A DNA stretch of 64,000 nt, taken from positions 96,062,708 to 96,126,707 of the forward strand of contig OX104127.1 in assembly GCA_944470555.2 (NCBI GenBank), written 5' to 3'. This document shows positions 1-11,053 of the stretch, piece by piece; the first letter of the stretch is position 1, and every line of letters begins with the position of its first letter. The position numbers and the translations under genes were made by a program. The notes below the pieces were generated by a model. It worked only from the letters and a program-made list of their open reading frames with translations. It was not told the DNA's origin and searched no databases. The DNA comes from Heterobilharzia americana (taxonomy: Eukaryota > Platyhelminthes > Trematoda > Strigeidida > Schistosomatidae).

Positions 1-186
1 ATTCTCGTTGCCATTTTCTGTCTGATCACAATTCAGTTTCCAAACTTCTCGTTCAAACTTATTTTGATTACCCATCAGTTTTTGGTTTATTATTTTTATT
101 TTAATGACAACTCATTTATTGACACTATTTGTGTTGCCATGCTTGACGAAACGTTTTTAACTATCGAATCCTTAGACTAGAGAAAA

Positions 187-295
187 AGTGCGCACTGCTG
201 AGGAGTCCCATACTAGGACGAAACAGCTGTCCAGTGCTCCCAGGTTTCCTTTGTTCCTTCAACTGATGTCAGTCTACAATGAATAACAACTTGAA
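187..295 (+). repeat. 5'-truncated hammerhead-bearing SINE-like repeat
   Basis: From the ribozyme to the 3' end (CAACTGATGTCAG...AATAACAACTTGAAAT) this matches the right arm of the composite repeats at 8.4-8.5 and 28.9-29.1 kb. The tRNA-like 5' part is missing. Confidence 0.7.
192..237 (+). ncRNA. Hammerhead ribozyme, all core residues intact
   Basis: Core CTGAGGA (198-204; CUGANGA) and GAA (220-222). Stem II is GTCC/GGAC (205-208/216-219) with loop CATACTA. The minimal stem III is ACAG/CTGT (223-230), the cleavage residue is C231 after GU, and stem I is GCACTG/CAGTGC (192-197/232-237, 6 bp perfect). The layout matches the SM-alpha type I ribozyme of schistosomes, including the nearly loopless stem III. 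It sits in a 5'-truncated copy of the repeat also found at 8.0-8.5 and 28.4-29.1 kb. Confidence 0.8.
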
Positions 296-389
296 ATAGA
301 GAAAAAGTATAAATTTGCGATTGTACAGCTTTGAATATGAAATCGTCGAAAAGAGACTCTTCGCTGAAATACTTGTTCTTCCTTCTAAT

Positions 390-1460
390 CATTATGGGTA
401 TATTTCATACATACAAATTGATTAACAACATTTTCGACGACATCAAATTCACAATTTAAGAGGAGTCGAAAAATAAACTTGCATTTTTGGATTTTCTGAT
501 TACTAGAGCGGATTTGAGAAAATTGGAAACTGAAGTATCCAGAAAACCAACTCACGTGAATCAAATACCCAACTACAGGAGAAACAACCCAACGGTACAC
601 AAAATCTGTTGTATCAAAACATTATTCAAAAGAGCGAAGACACACTGTAGTACATCAACCTTGAGAAGGAATGAAGAAAACTATTAAATGACTGTTTTCC
701 AGAAGAATGGCTATCCATGCAATTTCATCAAAAGTTTTTTGCATAATTCGACACCAATCAAGAAATCAACCTCGAAAACCAACAAACTCAGCATCTTACC
801 CTAAATGAAGCACGTCTCCGAAGTTACGACGAGACTACAGAGGCCTTTCGAAATTGCTGTAGACCATAAACTCATAAATCTCTTCACTCTCTGTTATGTA
901 GATCAGAAGATGCAATAGCAATAAGAGACAAAACAAACTGCAGGAACTGTGAAAAACGCTACATCAGGAGGAATCTTTACCTTCTTCGTATCCGACTAAA
1001 TGAACATCAATTAGCAATGAAGCATTATAATAAATCTTCACTCATATCAATGCATACAGACAACTGTGGACAGTAATTTGACTGAGATAATGTGAAAATC
1101 CTGAATAGAGAAAATACAAAGAATGCCAGAGAATTTGTGGAAGTGTGGTATTCAGGTCAGTCAGTAATCAGCAGACATATTGAAGTTGACCCAATCCACC
1201 AATCAATAAGAAACAACAAGTAGGTCAAGGTTCATATCACCACGACAACCAACCGCAATAAATATGGAGACGAAAACAAAACTTTGGCAGAAACACTATT
1301 CACACACAGGGTGATTAGGACAAGCCACTAATCCACTTGTGGAGAAAACGCTTTAGTTCACTCCTTTATGAAGTCTATACTGATGCTGTCTAGAATGATA
1401 ATGAAAGCTTCATGATCGAACCACCCAGCTCCGAGAACACAACACCATCAAAATCATCCC
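390..1460 (+). mobile_element. Penelope-like element fragment (RT thumb and GIY-YIG)
   Basis: Forward-strand remnants in order: NNIFDDIKFT (about 420-455), LAFLDFLITRADLRKLETEV with RKPTHVNQIPNYRRNNP (484-600), TLFKRAKTHCST (about 620-660), then around 930-1080 a GIY-YIG-like block TNCRNCEKRYI...NLYLLRIRLNEHQLAMKHYN. LAFLDxLxxR and RKPT...NQ are PLE hallmarks. Several frameshifts and stops, so inactive. The RT palm is missing upstream. The tail near 1380-1450 lies outside the coding part. Confidence 0.8.
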
Positions 1461-1529
1461 TGTGAGGTATAAATTTACTCCATCACAATCAGATTGTTGC
1501 AACATAGGAATTTAGTCAAATATAGAATG

Positions 1530-2300
1530 ACAGACCACAATAGCATCAATGAACTGGAACTCTTTGAAAGAGACGTGAAAGGAAACCTGCATAAGCACAT
1601 TAGGAATGAAGAAGAAACAAGACAAGGAATGGATCTCGACGAACACATGGAAGCTAATAGAGGAAGAAGAGGAAAATGGTGAAGCAAAAGATAAACCAGT
1701 GCATGGAAGAACAACGAAAAGAAGAAATGAACGCGATGTATAAAACACTACACTGGGCAAAGAAGTGAAGAAGAGTGCACGGAAAGACAAAACACACTAC
1801 CACAACACACTTGCAAGTGAAGCAGAACAGGCTGCAGGTAGGAGAGATAGAGACCTGACAACACTACATCAAATAATCAAGTTACTATCTGGGAGGGAAG
1901 CGATCAACACAAGTGAAACCAATGAAAGATAGTGAAGGAAACTTAGTTATCAAAAAGACGAGAAACAAAGAAAACAATGGGTCGACCACTTCAAAAAACT
2001 CTTGAATCGACCACCATCTGCAACTTGTCCAGAAACACCACTAGCGACCGCAGAACTACCAGTGAATACAAGCCCTCCGACAAAAACAGAAGTGAAGTCT
2101 TGAACGCCATAAAGTTACTGAAATCTGGGAAAGCAGCAGGACCAGATAGAATTCCTCCAAACGCAGGGACATCAGTGGCGGACATGTTGACATCACTGTT
2201 GCAGGAGATTTGGAAGGGAGGAAGGAAAGGCACCTGCTGATTGACTGGAAGAAGTGCTACCTTGTCAAACTCCCAAAGAAGTGTCAGTCTTTCCTAAACC
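1530..2300 (+). mobile_element. RTE-like retrotransposon internal fragment
   Basis: Same family as the full-length element at 12978-16276: matches its segment from the linker region (LFERDVKGNLHKHI) to the start of RT (NAIKLLKSGKAAGPDRIPP, 2103-2160; about 2270, CYLVKLPKK). Truncated at both ends, with frameshifts. Confidence 0.78.
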
Positions 2301-3570
2301 TCCCTGGTGTCTGATCTGAATCAAGGTAAAAATGGTGCAGGCAGTAACCTCAGAGGTTACGGGTGCTTTCAAGAAAAAGTATTTTACACTGTAAAATAGC
2401 TTTTTGGAAGTAAAGATTCTGAATGATTTAAGCACACGAAAACTACTATCAACAAGGAAAAAGTGAATGTGATAATAAAGGAAGACCACTAGAAATATGC
2501 TGCCTGGTTCCGTATTAGATTCGATTATTTATCCAACTAACAAAGACGCCTGCAGGAAGCAGGTTGCTTAAAGAAAGCTGAAAATCATGTTTACGAAGAT
2601 TCAAAAACCCGTTGACTCGTATGCACAAGATTAAGAACTGAAGGGCGGTATAATAAGCAGAGTGAATTGAGCTCTGAGTGGTTTAATTTAAAGCTGAAAA
2701 TTAATAGTCCCTTCAAAACAGTCAATGATGATGGAGGTTGTTTTACTAGATAAATATACAAGTCCAGAAACACACCAAGATATAATCTACATAAATATTT
2801 AGCCACAATATTATGTGCTTGTAGAAATAGTTCAAAATCTTGAGTAGACACCCGTTAGTTAAAACAGAGATAAACAGTGCACCAGAGCAGTCTGAAGGTA
2901 ATCTGGATTATGTCTACCACGACATCTGTAGCAGAACTAAGTAGCGAGGACAACGCTACTAGATATCTTTAATCCAGACAATAACTCTTTAGGCCCTCAC
3001 ATTAGAGCTCACGTTCGAGTGAAGAGTCTTGATTACCATCACACAGTACTTGGATATTCCTCTTACAGTGAGACACTTCTACAAAACTTTTCGACTGACA
3101 GTGTCGAATACCAGGTCAAGAAATAAAGCCAGTTTAGGGTTCCAGCAGGCATGACTGTGTTGCGAGACCTGTCGAAGGGCTAATATTTGATGAACGCACC
3201 TTCGTTATAGTCTGAAACCTCCCTGCATTTCTTAGATTTGTTGTTTCTGAGCTGCAATTAAGTTTCGTATGAGGATCGAAAACAGAAAGATTTCACTCAC
3301 TACTTTCGTCAAGCTGATCCCACAGTGGTTGTCACACCAGAATTCATCTACTTTCTGATGAAATAAAAAGATTGACAATTTAAACCAGTCTGATAGGACT
3401 ACATCTCATTCCCACTGACTAACTAGCACCTCATGTACTTTGCTGGGTAGCTCATATATTATAACTTGCAATTTCCCGTCGTTGATTATACTGAATTGGT
3501 AGACCAATATTAGCGCACGAACTCCTGTTTGTATACCTCTATATTTCCGGTATTTTATTTTTAACTTCAG
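2301..3570. other. Non-coding stretch, nothing recognised
   Basis: No convincing reading frame, element or RNA gene seen on either strand. Confidence 0.5.
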
Positions 3571-3777
3571 GATAGATAGTGGTTAAGGGTGGAGTCCAGA
3601 ACGTGAATTTCTTTTTATTTTGGACTTGCCAGCTGGATGTGCCTGCCTCTCAGTGAGTGATGTTTTCCCCGCTAAGACTCGAATCCAAAACCAGTCGCTC
3701 CAAACGCCCGAACTTAATCCACCAGACCACTGAGTCATGACAGGCGGCCAATTCAGTCCAGTCAACCACATAAAATA
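3571..3777 (-). repeat. SM-alpha-type SINE, minus copy
   Basis: Read on the minus strand: box A-like GTGGTCTGGTGGATTAAG, box B-like GGATTCGAGTC, then the ribozyme region GGCAGGCACATCCAGC. The ribozyme core is decayed (CTGGCAAG instead of CTGATGAG; GAAAT instead of GAAAC). tRNA-derived, pol III-type retroposon. Confidence 0.75.
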
Positions 3778-3799
3778 CAAGTAATAATATGTAAACCAT

Positions 3800-3992
3800 A
3801 CTATACCTGTCGAACAGGGATTGGCTATCGTGCGACAGTGGTTAACGCCCTTGCATTTGGAGCGATCGCCTCTGGGTTGAAATCCTAGTGGAAACAATAG
3901 CACTCATTTGGAGGCAGGCATATCCAGTTGATGAGTCCCAAATCAGACAAAACACGGCTCCTGGTTTCAACTACTAGCCTCTATCCATCCTT
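3800..3992 (+). repeat. SM-alpha-type SINE, plus copy with decayed hammerhead
   Basis: Box A-like CAGTGGTTAACGCCC (3836-3850), box B-like GGTTGAAATCC (3875-3885), then GGCAGGCATATCCAG followed by TTGATGAGTCCC (3928-3939). The first core base C is T and the GAAAC strand is CAAAAC, so self-cleavage is not expected. Arranged head to head with the minus copy. Confidence 0.78.
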
Positions 3993-3997
3993 AGTAT

Positions 3998-4135
3998 CGC
4001 TCTATTGAATAGTTTCCCACCTCTACTATTAAAATGTTCTAGTGGCAAAATGTCAGGTCCTGTTGCTTTGCATAGTTTTAGATTTGAAACAGCCTTTCCA
4101 ACTATAGTGTGGTTTGCAAGACAGATGTCTACGTC
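3998..4135 (-). mobile_element. Short non-LTR reverse-transcriptase fragment
   Basis: The minus strand reads VGKAVSNLKLCKATGPDILPLEHF, matching the A-x-x-x-L-K-x-x-K-A-x-G-P-D-x-x-P start of RT in RTE-like elements. Family not assigned; the flanks are too decayed to follow. Confidence 0.5.
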
Positions 4136-5300
4136 CTATATAAGCTCAGTGTGTATGTTGACAAACTGAGGCATAGCTGTAGGCTAGTTGAAAATATTTA
4201 GTTCAACGGTACAGCCGCTTGTAGCTGAGGGTTATCATGGACCGATCCCTTTTTGTGATGGTCTAACTGATCACTGTCTCTTTGATACCGGGTGGTTGTT
4301 GAAGGTACCAGCACTAATCCTCCAAATGACGGCTATCTTAGATAGTCAAAATGATAATCACTGTCCCTTTCTTACCAGTTTCCTTAACTCTAAATGGTTG
4401 TCAAATATCGCCTAATGATGATACCTTCTCTACCTTTTTAGATTTTCCCAGCAACCACTCCTAGTGTTCAGTGCGTAGACTCTAAATCAGTTTAGGTCTA
4501 AGTTACTTTTCTCTTCATCGTATTTGCAGCCAGCTAGGATGAGTTTCCTTGCACCAGTGAGATAGAACGAAGTTGCAGAAATCCTCTGGCTTTTGCTAAC
4601 TTGAGAACTCAGATTACTACATCTGTTTGTCACTATTTTTGAATTCAACTATACAATGAACAAGACTTCATTCGGGTTAAGGCTTCTGCGATTATCAGTT
4701 GTTTACCGATATTTACCTCCCTAAATATAGACTTGATTTTTGCATCTTCTAGCCGAGTATAGCTGGTCTCTTCTGTATCCACTAATCGGCAGACAAATAT
4801 ATGCTGTGACTGACGCATGATTTCAGTCCCAACGGGAATTCCGAATAGACTGATAAACGTGTATTGTAATGGTCAACAACGTTAGGTGAGACTTACTCAG
4901 TTAATAATATTCACTGTGACTGTGATGGATCTTGGTGTTATCTAGAGCTAAATTGATGTATAATGACCCATTCCATAGGCATTTTGGATAGAAGCCATTA
5001 CGGAAATAACTTTATTTTCACATTTTAGTTGCCAGCTACTAACAAGTTTTAAATAGTGTGAAGAACTTAGCTGAAATTTAGTAATTCACGCTACTAAACA
5101 GAAAGAAATGCGGTGATTAAGTGATAACCACTGTACGTAAGGTTCCCATTTGATTCACATTGATAGTATTTGGAACTGCGTAAATGAATTTTATAAGGCT
5201 GACACTTTGATGACAGCAATACATGCTCCTTTAGTCTGCATTTCATCCCCGTTTTATGTAATCAAGGCCCAAGTATGGAACCAGCCAACCGCGGGAGTGG
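4136..5300. other. Non-coding stretch, nothing firmly recognised
   Basis: Possibly decayed upstream parts of the minus-strand RT fragment to its left. No motif could be supported. Confidence 0.4.
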
Positions 5301-5304
5301 CTGT

Positions 5305-5978
5305 CAACAGGAGAAACTTAAAAAAGTGGCCTCTTCCACCTATCTAGACAGCATCGTTTCAACTACAGGTGGCACAGACGACGATGTCAAAACCAGGATC
5401 GGAAAGACAGCAAGACAGGCTTTCATTTATTTGAAATCAGTGTTCAGATCTACTGTACTCAGCATAGAGCGTGAACAAGATCCGGATTTTTAACACTAAT
5501 GTCAAGCCAGTGCTTCTATATGTTTCAGAGACTTGGCGTGTCACGAAAAACATTTCCAACAAACTACAGACATACATTCATCAACAGCTGCCGCCTATGC
5601 TCATTCGATGCTGAAGATCAGATGGCCAGAATAATAAGAATGTGCATCAAGGAACTCTGGCAACAAACCTACCAAGAACCTATCGCCCAACAAATATGCA
5701 GAAGAAAGTTGAAATGCATGGGATTGAGCATGCACTGAAAAGACTGACTGGGGAGATCACGCGCCAGGCCAGACCAGGACGTCGAGTCGAAGCCAAATGG
5801 GAATTGACGAGTTGGGTGTCTGCGGTTGACATGAATGAGATCGTGTGAGGAAGAAATGAAAGTTTATGTGCAGTCGTGGAGCCAGGTTGAAAAGATTGCA
5901 AAGAACAAAGTGAAATAGAGACGTGATATTGAAGCCCTTTGTTCCACTGCGAACCGAAATAATAATAATAATATAGTA
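5305..5978 (+). mobile_element. RTE-like element, 3' end (5'-truncated)
   Basis: Matches the last 670 bp of the 12978-16276 element: NRRNLKKW...STYLDSIVSTTGGTDDDVKTR at the start and the C-terminal domain after it. Ends after GAAGCCCTTTGTTCCACT with an (AAT)n tail at about 5957-5975. Frameshifted. Confidence 0.8.
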
Positions 5979-8035
5979 AATACTTATGAACAGTATAAGG
6001 GAAACATGAAAGACAGTGATGAATAGTCGTATCCACAAAATAAATCGTAGCATAGTTTCAACCATAGATAACTGTACCACCGAAATTAGATCATGTTTGC
6101 CGAGTGATTTTCAATGGAACAGTCTTTCCGTTATGCATAGAGGTCAGTGGAAAGCAGTCGAGTCCAAACAACTTTTGCTGTATATAAATAAAAATTCTTG
6201 TCCTGAGTGAATGTTTTCCATTATTATTATACGAGAAGTTCAGGGAGAAATCATGTACAATCTGCATACTGTAAACTGAAAAAAATAGTCCCACACTTGA
6301 TGAAAAAAAATAACATTGTATGAATAGTTTCGTTTGTATCTATAGTATAGAGTCGTCTACTGCGTTTACAAACTTTTACAGCTTGACAATTTTCCAATTC
6401 ATGAAGTATCCAAAAATATCCTCAATATTTTCATATCCTATAGAAAAGCCTTAACTGCTGACTTGATAACGGTGACTGCCAAGTAAAACAATGTCTCTCC
6501 TTATGCCAAAGGTTAGTACTAGATAGGAATATGTGATTGGCAGGACAGAATTGTGAGATATAACCACTGTTGTCAGTTTGTTGGCATTAGATTGATTTAG
6601 CTGCACTACTTGAAAACTGAAGTTACCAATCAGTATAAATAAATTCGGACGTTTTATATTTCAGGGCGAAATCAGCAACTTTTGGGAAAACTAATCCTCT
6701 GTATCGTCCTAACTACAGTCAGTCGAGACCACAAATGGACACCGACAAGTATCCTGACCGTCATTATTTGTTATAGATCCATTCAACCAGAAAGCACACA
6801 GACACCCATCAACTGATATCCATTCTCTTCTTGGTCTAGAACTCAAAGTTGTACTAATACCAATGAGTTCACAGAAACAGTCATCAAATAACTGGTAAGA
6901 TTTTTAGATTCATCAAACTGGCCAGGTATAACCAAGTAAAGAACCAAACTTGGATACTACATGCGTATCTCACAAACACAGAGAACATCCACAACTTGAG
7001 ATTGCAGTTTTGGTAAACGAGACTTGTTATCTGATTTGATGTGGGGTTCGAACTTAGGGACTTGCCGTGTTGAAATTAGTAACATGGTTTCAGGTGAGCA
7101 GAAAAGGTATTTCACCAGCTTGGATCGTTGGCAATAGCTACAGGTTAGGGATATGAAGAAGTTATGGGGTATCGTGATGATCAGAGTCACTGGAAGGTAG
7201 TAAGCTGAGAAGGATAGGTTACGGTTAAACTGGTTTCGTGTGCCATCGAAAGTACGCATCCAGTTGATATTTTCGAGCCATTCATTTCCCCCTCAGGTCA
7301 GTTTTTTGAGGTTCCTGATAAAGAAAGAGGATGAGTAGGGATGCTGTAATCGACCTAAGTGCATGACCACAGGGCTAAAGGGAAATCAGTTTAAGATCGG
7401 TCCAACATTGCCTCTTTAAAGGTTTTGATTCAGATTTTGCTGTGTTCGGTACGCACATGAAAAACTACATTTAGCACCGGTACTAGAAGTCTGTGTGGCG
7501 AGGGATGTATGTGTGGCTTTTAGGACAGACCATTTCCAACAGCTCCACTCTAGAGTGGTGAAGGTAACTATATTTAGTAATGTGAATAATCTTCAAAACC
7601 TATCGCACTTTGTTGTGCCCATTACAGCAAGAGTATAACTTAACCCTCAGACCTCCATGATACCGTTAGTTATTCACAATACGATAGCAGCTTCTTTTAT
7701 TCTTACCATGATCTAAAATAACTTCCTCGCAAGTACTATCTCAAGAAACAATCACCGAAGCCAGTCTAGTTCACCGCGGTAGGCCAGTTCAACCACTATC
7801 TTAAGATATCATTTGTAAATTAGGTTTGCTGAAGATATTAACGCACGAAACTCGGGCTAAATAAACAATAGCAAATCCTATTGAAACCAACCTTTAAACA
7901 GTTTCAGCTGTTAGCATGTACTCTGTGGTTTGCCATAACACTGTAGTGTGGGATGAGGTAAGAATCCTAACACTTGGTGGAACTAGATGAACAGAAAATT
8001 CAGTTACTAAATCTTTGTTCATCAAATTAATGACT
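5979..8035. other. Non-coding stretch, nothing recognised
   Basis: Open frames here are short and unsupported. A GGGGTTCGAAC box B-like word at about 7044 has no convincing box A. Confidence 0.45.
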
Positions 8036-8541
8036 GATTGAACTTGGGGGGATTTAGTGATTTTTCAAGTTGGTATTCATCATGGACTGACATCAGTTGG
8101 AGTAACATCGGAAACCTGTTCCGTCTAAGTATGGGACTCTCTAGCACTGCACACCAACGACTCTACTACAGATCGGACCCAGGATCTGCAGATTTGATGG
8201 CGAACGCGTTAACCATTCAGCCACTGGGTCGGTTCTCAGTTTCCAACTTCTGTCAATTCAAGATATAGCGTGACTATCACCCAAGGTCTCCAGCTAGCGT
8301 CCGCTTCCCTTCCGACTGGTTGACCCCACAGGTCACAGCTTCTCTATTAGAACTTCGGGAACCACCTCTCAAAGCTAATGACCGATGAGCACTAGAATAA
8401 TTCAGGTTGGAAGTTTGTGGGGATTTTATTGATTTCAGCTGTCCAGTCCTCTCAGGTTTCTAATGTTTCTCCAACTGATGTCAGTTCGTGATGAATACCA
8501 ACCTGAAGTCAATAAAACCCCCCACAAAACTCCAAATTGAA
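8036..8541. repeat. Composite inverted SINE-like unit, copy 1
   Basis: Left arm (8036-8265) is a minus-oriented tRNA-like plus hammerhead repeat. A middle block follows (GGTTGACCCCACAGGTCAC at 8321-8339). The right arm (8427-8541) is the plus-oriented 3' part. The same three-part order recurs at 28437-29095. The left-arm ribozyme is dead (CTAGAGA core, stem I strand deleted). Confidence 0.72.
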
Positions 8542-8844
8542 CTATGCACTTAGTCTAAACAAAGAGGGGAATAACATAAACTTGTGTTTAAAATGCAGGT
8601 CTATAATATCCCAACTTTCGTAAAATTCCATACTAAGGGTTATAACACTTATGCCAGGAAAACGCTCGGATAAATTTTGATTAATGGAGTAACATATTTC
8701 CTTTTACATTACTGACAACAGAACACTTGAGAATAACTGCCAGTTATTGGTGACAGTTGACTATTTTTTCACTGCTCATGTTTGACTCATTAGAACACAA
8801 ACATCTTATGTCAGTTCTAATCAAGAAGAGAACAACTGGTCTGG

Positions 8845-9195
8845 ACCAGTTTCATGTTGTCTAGTCCAGAGTGCTCTCCCATGGTCAGTCAATATCTGTA
8901 ACCCAGTCCCACAGGTCAGTCGCAACCCGAACATGTCAATGGTTATGTCGATGACTGCAACATTGGGCGTCGCGGGTTCGAATCTCAGGCGAGACATCAG
9001 TTCCGTTGCGGTTGAAGATACGCCTTCCTGACGCCTGCCAACAAGCAGGAGACGTAGGTCCAGAATTTACTGCCGATCGTCTCCAACCAACTAACATCTA
9101 TCAATGTGCACCGCGATGCTGAGCATCATAGCTTGGTGGCCACATTGGAAAAATGATCGACAGTGACTGGTCTGCACTAGACAACATGAAATTCG
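8845..9195. repeat. tRNA-like repeat inside a 16-bp inverted repeat
   Basis: TTTCATGTTGTCTAGT at 8850-8865 is repeated inverted at 9176-9191. Between them is a box B word GGGTTCGAATCTC (about 8978-8990) preceded by a tRNA-like 5' half, then a SINE-like body. No plausible functional tRNA cloverleaf was found. Confidence 0.5.
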
Positions 9196-9576
9196 TTGCT
9201 CTCCCGTGATCAATCAGTGGAGTCTGATATGTCTTAGTGTAAAACTTAGACACTGTTGTACAGCATAATTCCATATCGGATTTATTGATTTGATTTAGTA
9301 CAAAGTGATACAGATACTTATTTACTAAATGACTTTTAAAGGATAAATTATCTTTGATAATCATATCAAAGCAATTACACTTTCGACATCAAATTTTTTA
9401 TAATTCTTTCACTTCATATGATTTGTTCTCAGCAATAGTAAATATCTTCCAGATCTGTGGTACAGGCTTTGCGTCATTGTTGTTACATGTGTCAGGTGCT
9501 GACTCGATAAAAAAACATTCAGTGATCAACCTCGCTCTCCAGCCGACTTTATAAAACTTTGGTGGAACTGATCCAT

Positions 9577-10990
9577 TATCTATCCAATCAACATATGATC
9601 AGACATTACTGCCTAATGGTTCGACTTGCCACAGCTAATATCAGTATATCAAATAAAAAGGCAGTAAGGTGAAAGATGAAAATGGGAAAATTCAGTCAGA
9701 AGAAGGATAAAGTACGAGAAGAAAGGAAAGAGGAGCGACAAAATGGTGAGATTCGGTATAGTGTAGTTAAGATGAGGATAATGTGTGTATACATCTGCGC
9801 CACTGACATCAGTTCTGAGCCATATCACCTAGAGTCTCTACCACTGGTTCCTCTTGTCCCACGGACCCCAACCACCTAGTCTGCATCGCCCTACATAGCT
9901 CAAACCAACAGTTAGAGACTTCATGCATTGGTGCCATGTTTTAGTCTGGCCACCTCGGGCCTTTTTCCAGCCTGGACCCACCTCAGCCAACCTTGTGTGA
10001 CAAGGCAGTCGGTGACTGAGCATACGTAGTACGTGTCCCAACCATCTCGATCGATGAAGTTTCATAACCTCGTCAACTGACTTACCTCTTCTCCCTAAAA
10101 CTCTACACCTACACCTGACTTCTGCATTACTCACGTGGTGACACCACGGAATACGTCCTATACTACGAAGGCGACGGTGGTCAAACACTTGGAGCCTTCT
10201 TATATCTTCCACTTTCAATGGCCATATTTTACAGCCATACAGGAGAACAGAGCGGACTGCTGTGCGGTACACGCGACCTTTACTAGACAAACGGATATTA
10301 CGGCGGTGCCATAGGTGGCGCAAATTGGCAAAAGCCAGCCAGAGATTTCATCGACCACTGAGCCACCAGGGTGGGGTTGATCCTACTTCCCAGGTAAGTG
10401 AAGTGGTCAACACACTCAACCACTACACTCCCTGTTGTTAGCCGTGGCGCCATTGAAGACCAATCCTGAGGCAACAATTTGCATTTGGGTGGTGAGAACT
10501 GCATCCCAAACATTCTCAAATTCCCACTCAAAGTGTTCAGAAGACTGTGCATCTTGTCAGCGTCTTCACTTAACAAGACCATGTCATCTGCATGTTCTAG
10601 GTCTAACGAAAATTCTCCTGAGATTAGGTCAACGTCTGTGTAATCAGGCGACGAGAGGGAGACCTTCAAGAGAATATCTATGATGAAATTGAATAAGAAT
10701 GGAGATAGTAGGCATCCTTGACGGATACCACTCGATGAGTATGGCTCCCTGGACATCTCACCATAGGCTCTAACATGCCCACAAGTGTTCGAGTAGAGAG
10801 CCTTCACTAAGGTGATGTACTTACTCGGCACGCCTTTCAGTGAGGGACATTGACAAAAGACTTCTCGATCAACGGAGTCGAATGCCGCCTGTAGGTCGAG
10901 AAATACAGCTATTGTCGGGCGTCTGTAGGCGTGTCTGCGTTCCAGACCCTGGAGCAGTGTGAATATTTGGTCGAGTTGATGAAAAGCAAC
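9577..10990 (-). mobile_element. Non-LTR retrotransposon copy (RT to 3' end), near-twin of 47.9-49.5 kb
   Basis: Minus strand, in order: RT motif FLDLQAAFDSVDREV, SSGIRQGCLLSPFLFNFIID, HADDMVLLSEDADKMHSLL, FTYLGSRINP, then a frame change and the C-terminal domain RVYRTAVRSVLLYG... with RSRWLGHVLRML. EN is absent (5'-truncated). Common schistosome endonuclease-RT family of RTE/CR1-like type; family name not assigned. Dead because of frame breaks. Confidence 0.85.
9838..10323 (-). pseudogene. Non-LTR C-terminal domain, 161 codons open
   Basis: Longest open piece of the element. It covers AVRSVLLYGCKIWPLKVEDIR, a Cys-rich NAEVRCRCRVLG stretch and GHVLRM...RLPCHTRL...GWKKARGGQTKTWHQCM. Differs from its twin at 48764-49249 by one residue (Met versus Thr). 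Confidence 0.8.
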
Positions 10991-11053
10991 GATCTGAACG
11001 AAGAATAATCTCTCCAATAAATTGCCTTCACGTTCTACAGTTATAAAATGCAT
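10298..11053 (-). pseudogene. Non-LTR reverse-transcriptase domain fragment
   Basis: Open for 251 codons. RT from the catalytic Asp block AAFDSVDRE to the HADD box (consensus FADD/YADD; first residue replaced) and the FTYLGS motif. Out of frame with the downstream C-terminal domain, the same break as in its twin. Confidence 0.8.

Noticed and set aside
1475..1714. Several overlapping 60-100 codon frames on the minus strand rich in Phe, Leu, Ser and Cys
   Set aside because: They are the antisense of the RTE linker region; the same antisense patterns recur at 14123-14422 and 44748-45170 opposite the other copies.
6957..7259. 100-codon minus frame that could be a small gene
   Set aside because: No recognisable motif, no splice or regulatory support, and composition typical of the surrounding AT-rich non-coding DNA.
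8935..8995. Possible tRNA gene (GGGTTCGAATCTC)
   Set aside because: The acceptor and anticodon arms do not pair and the box is followed by a SINE-like body, so it was treated as a tRNA-derived repeat.
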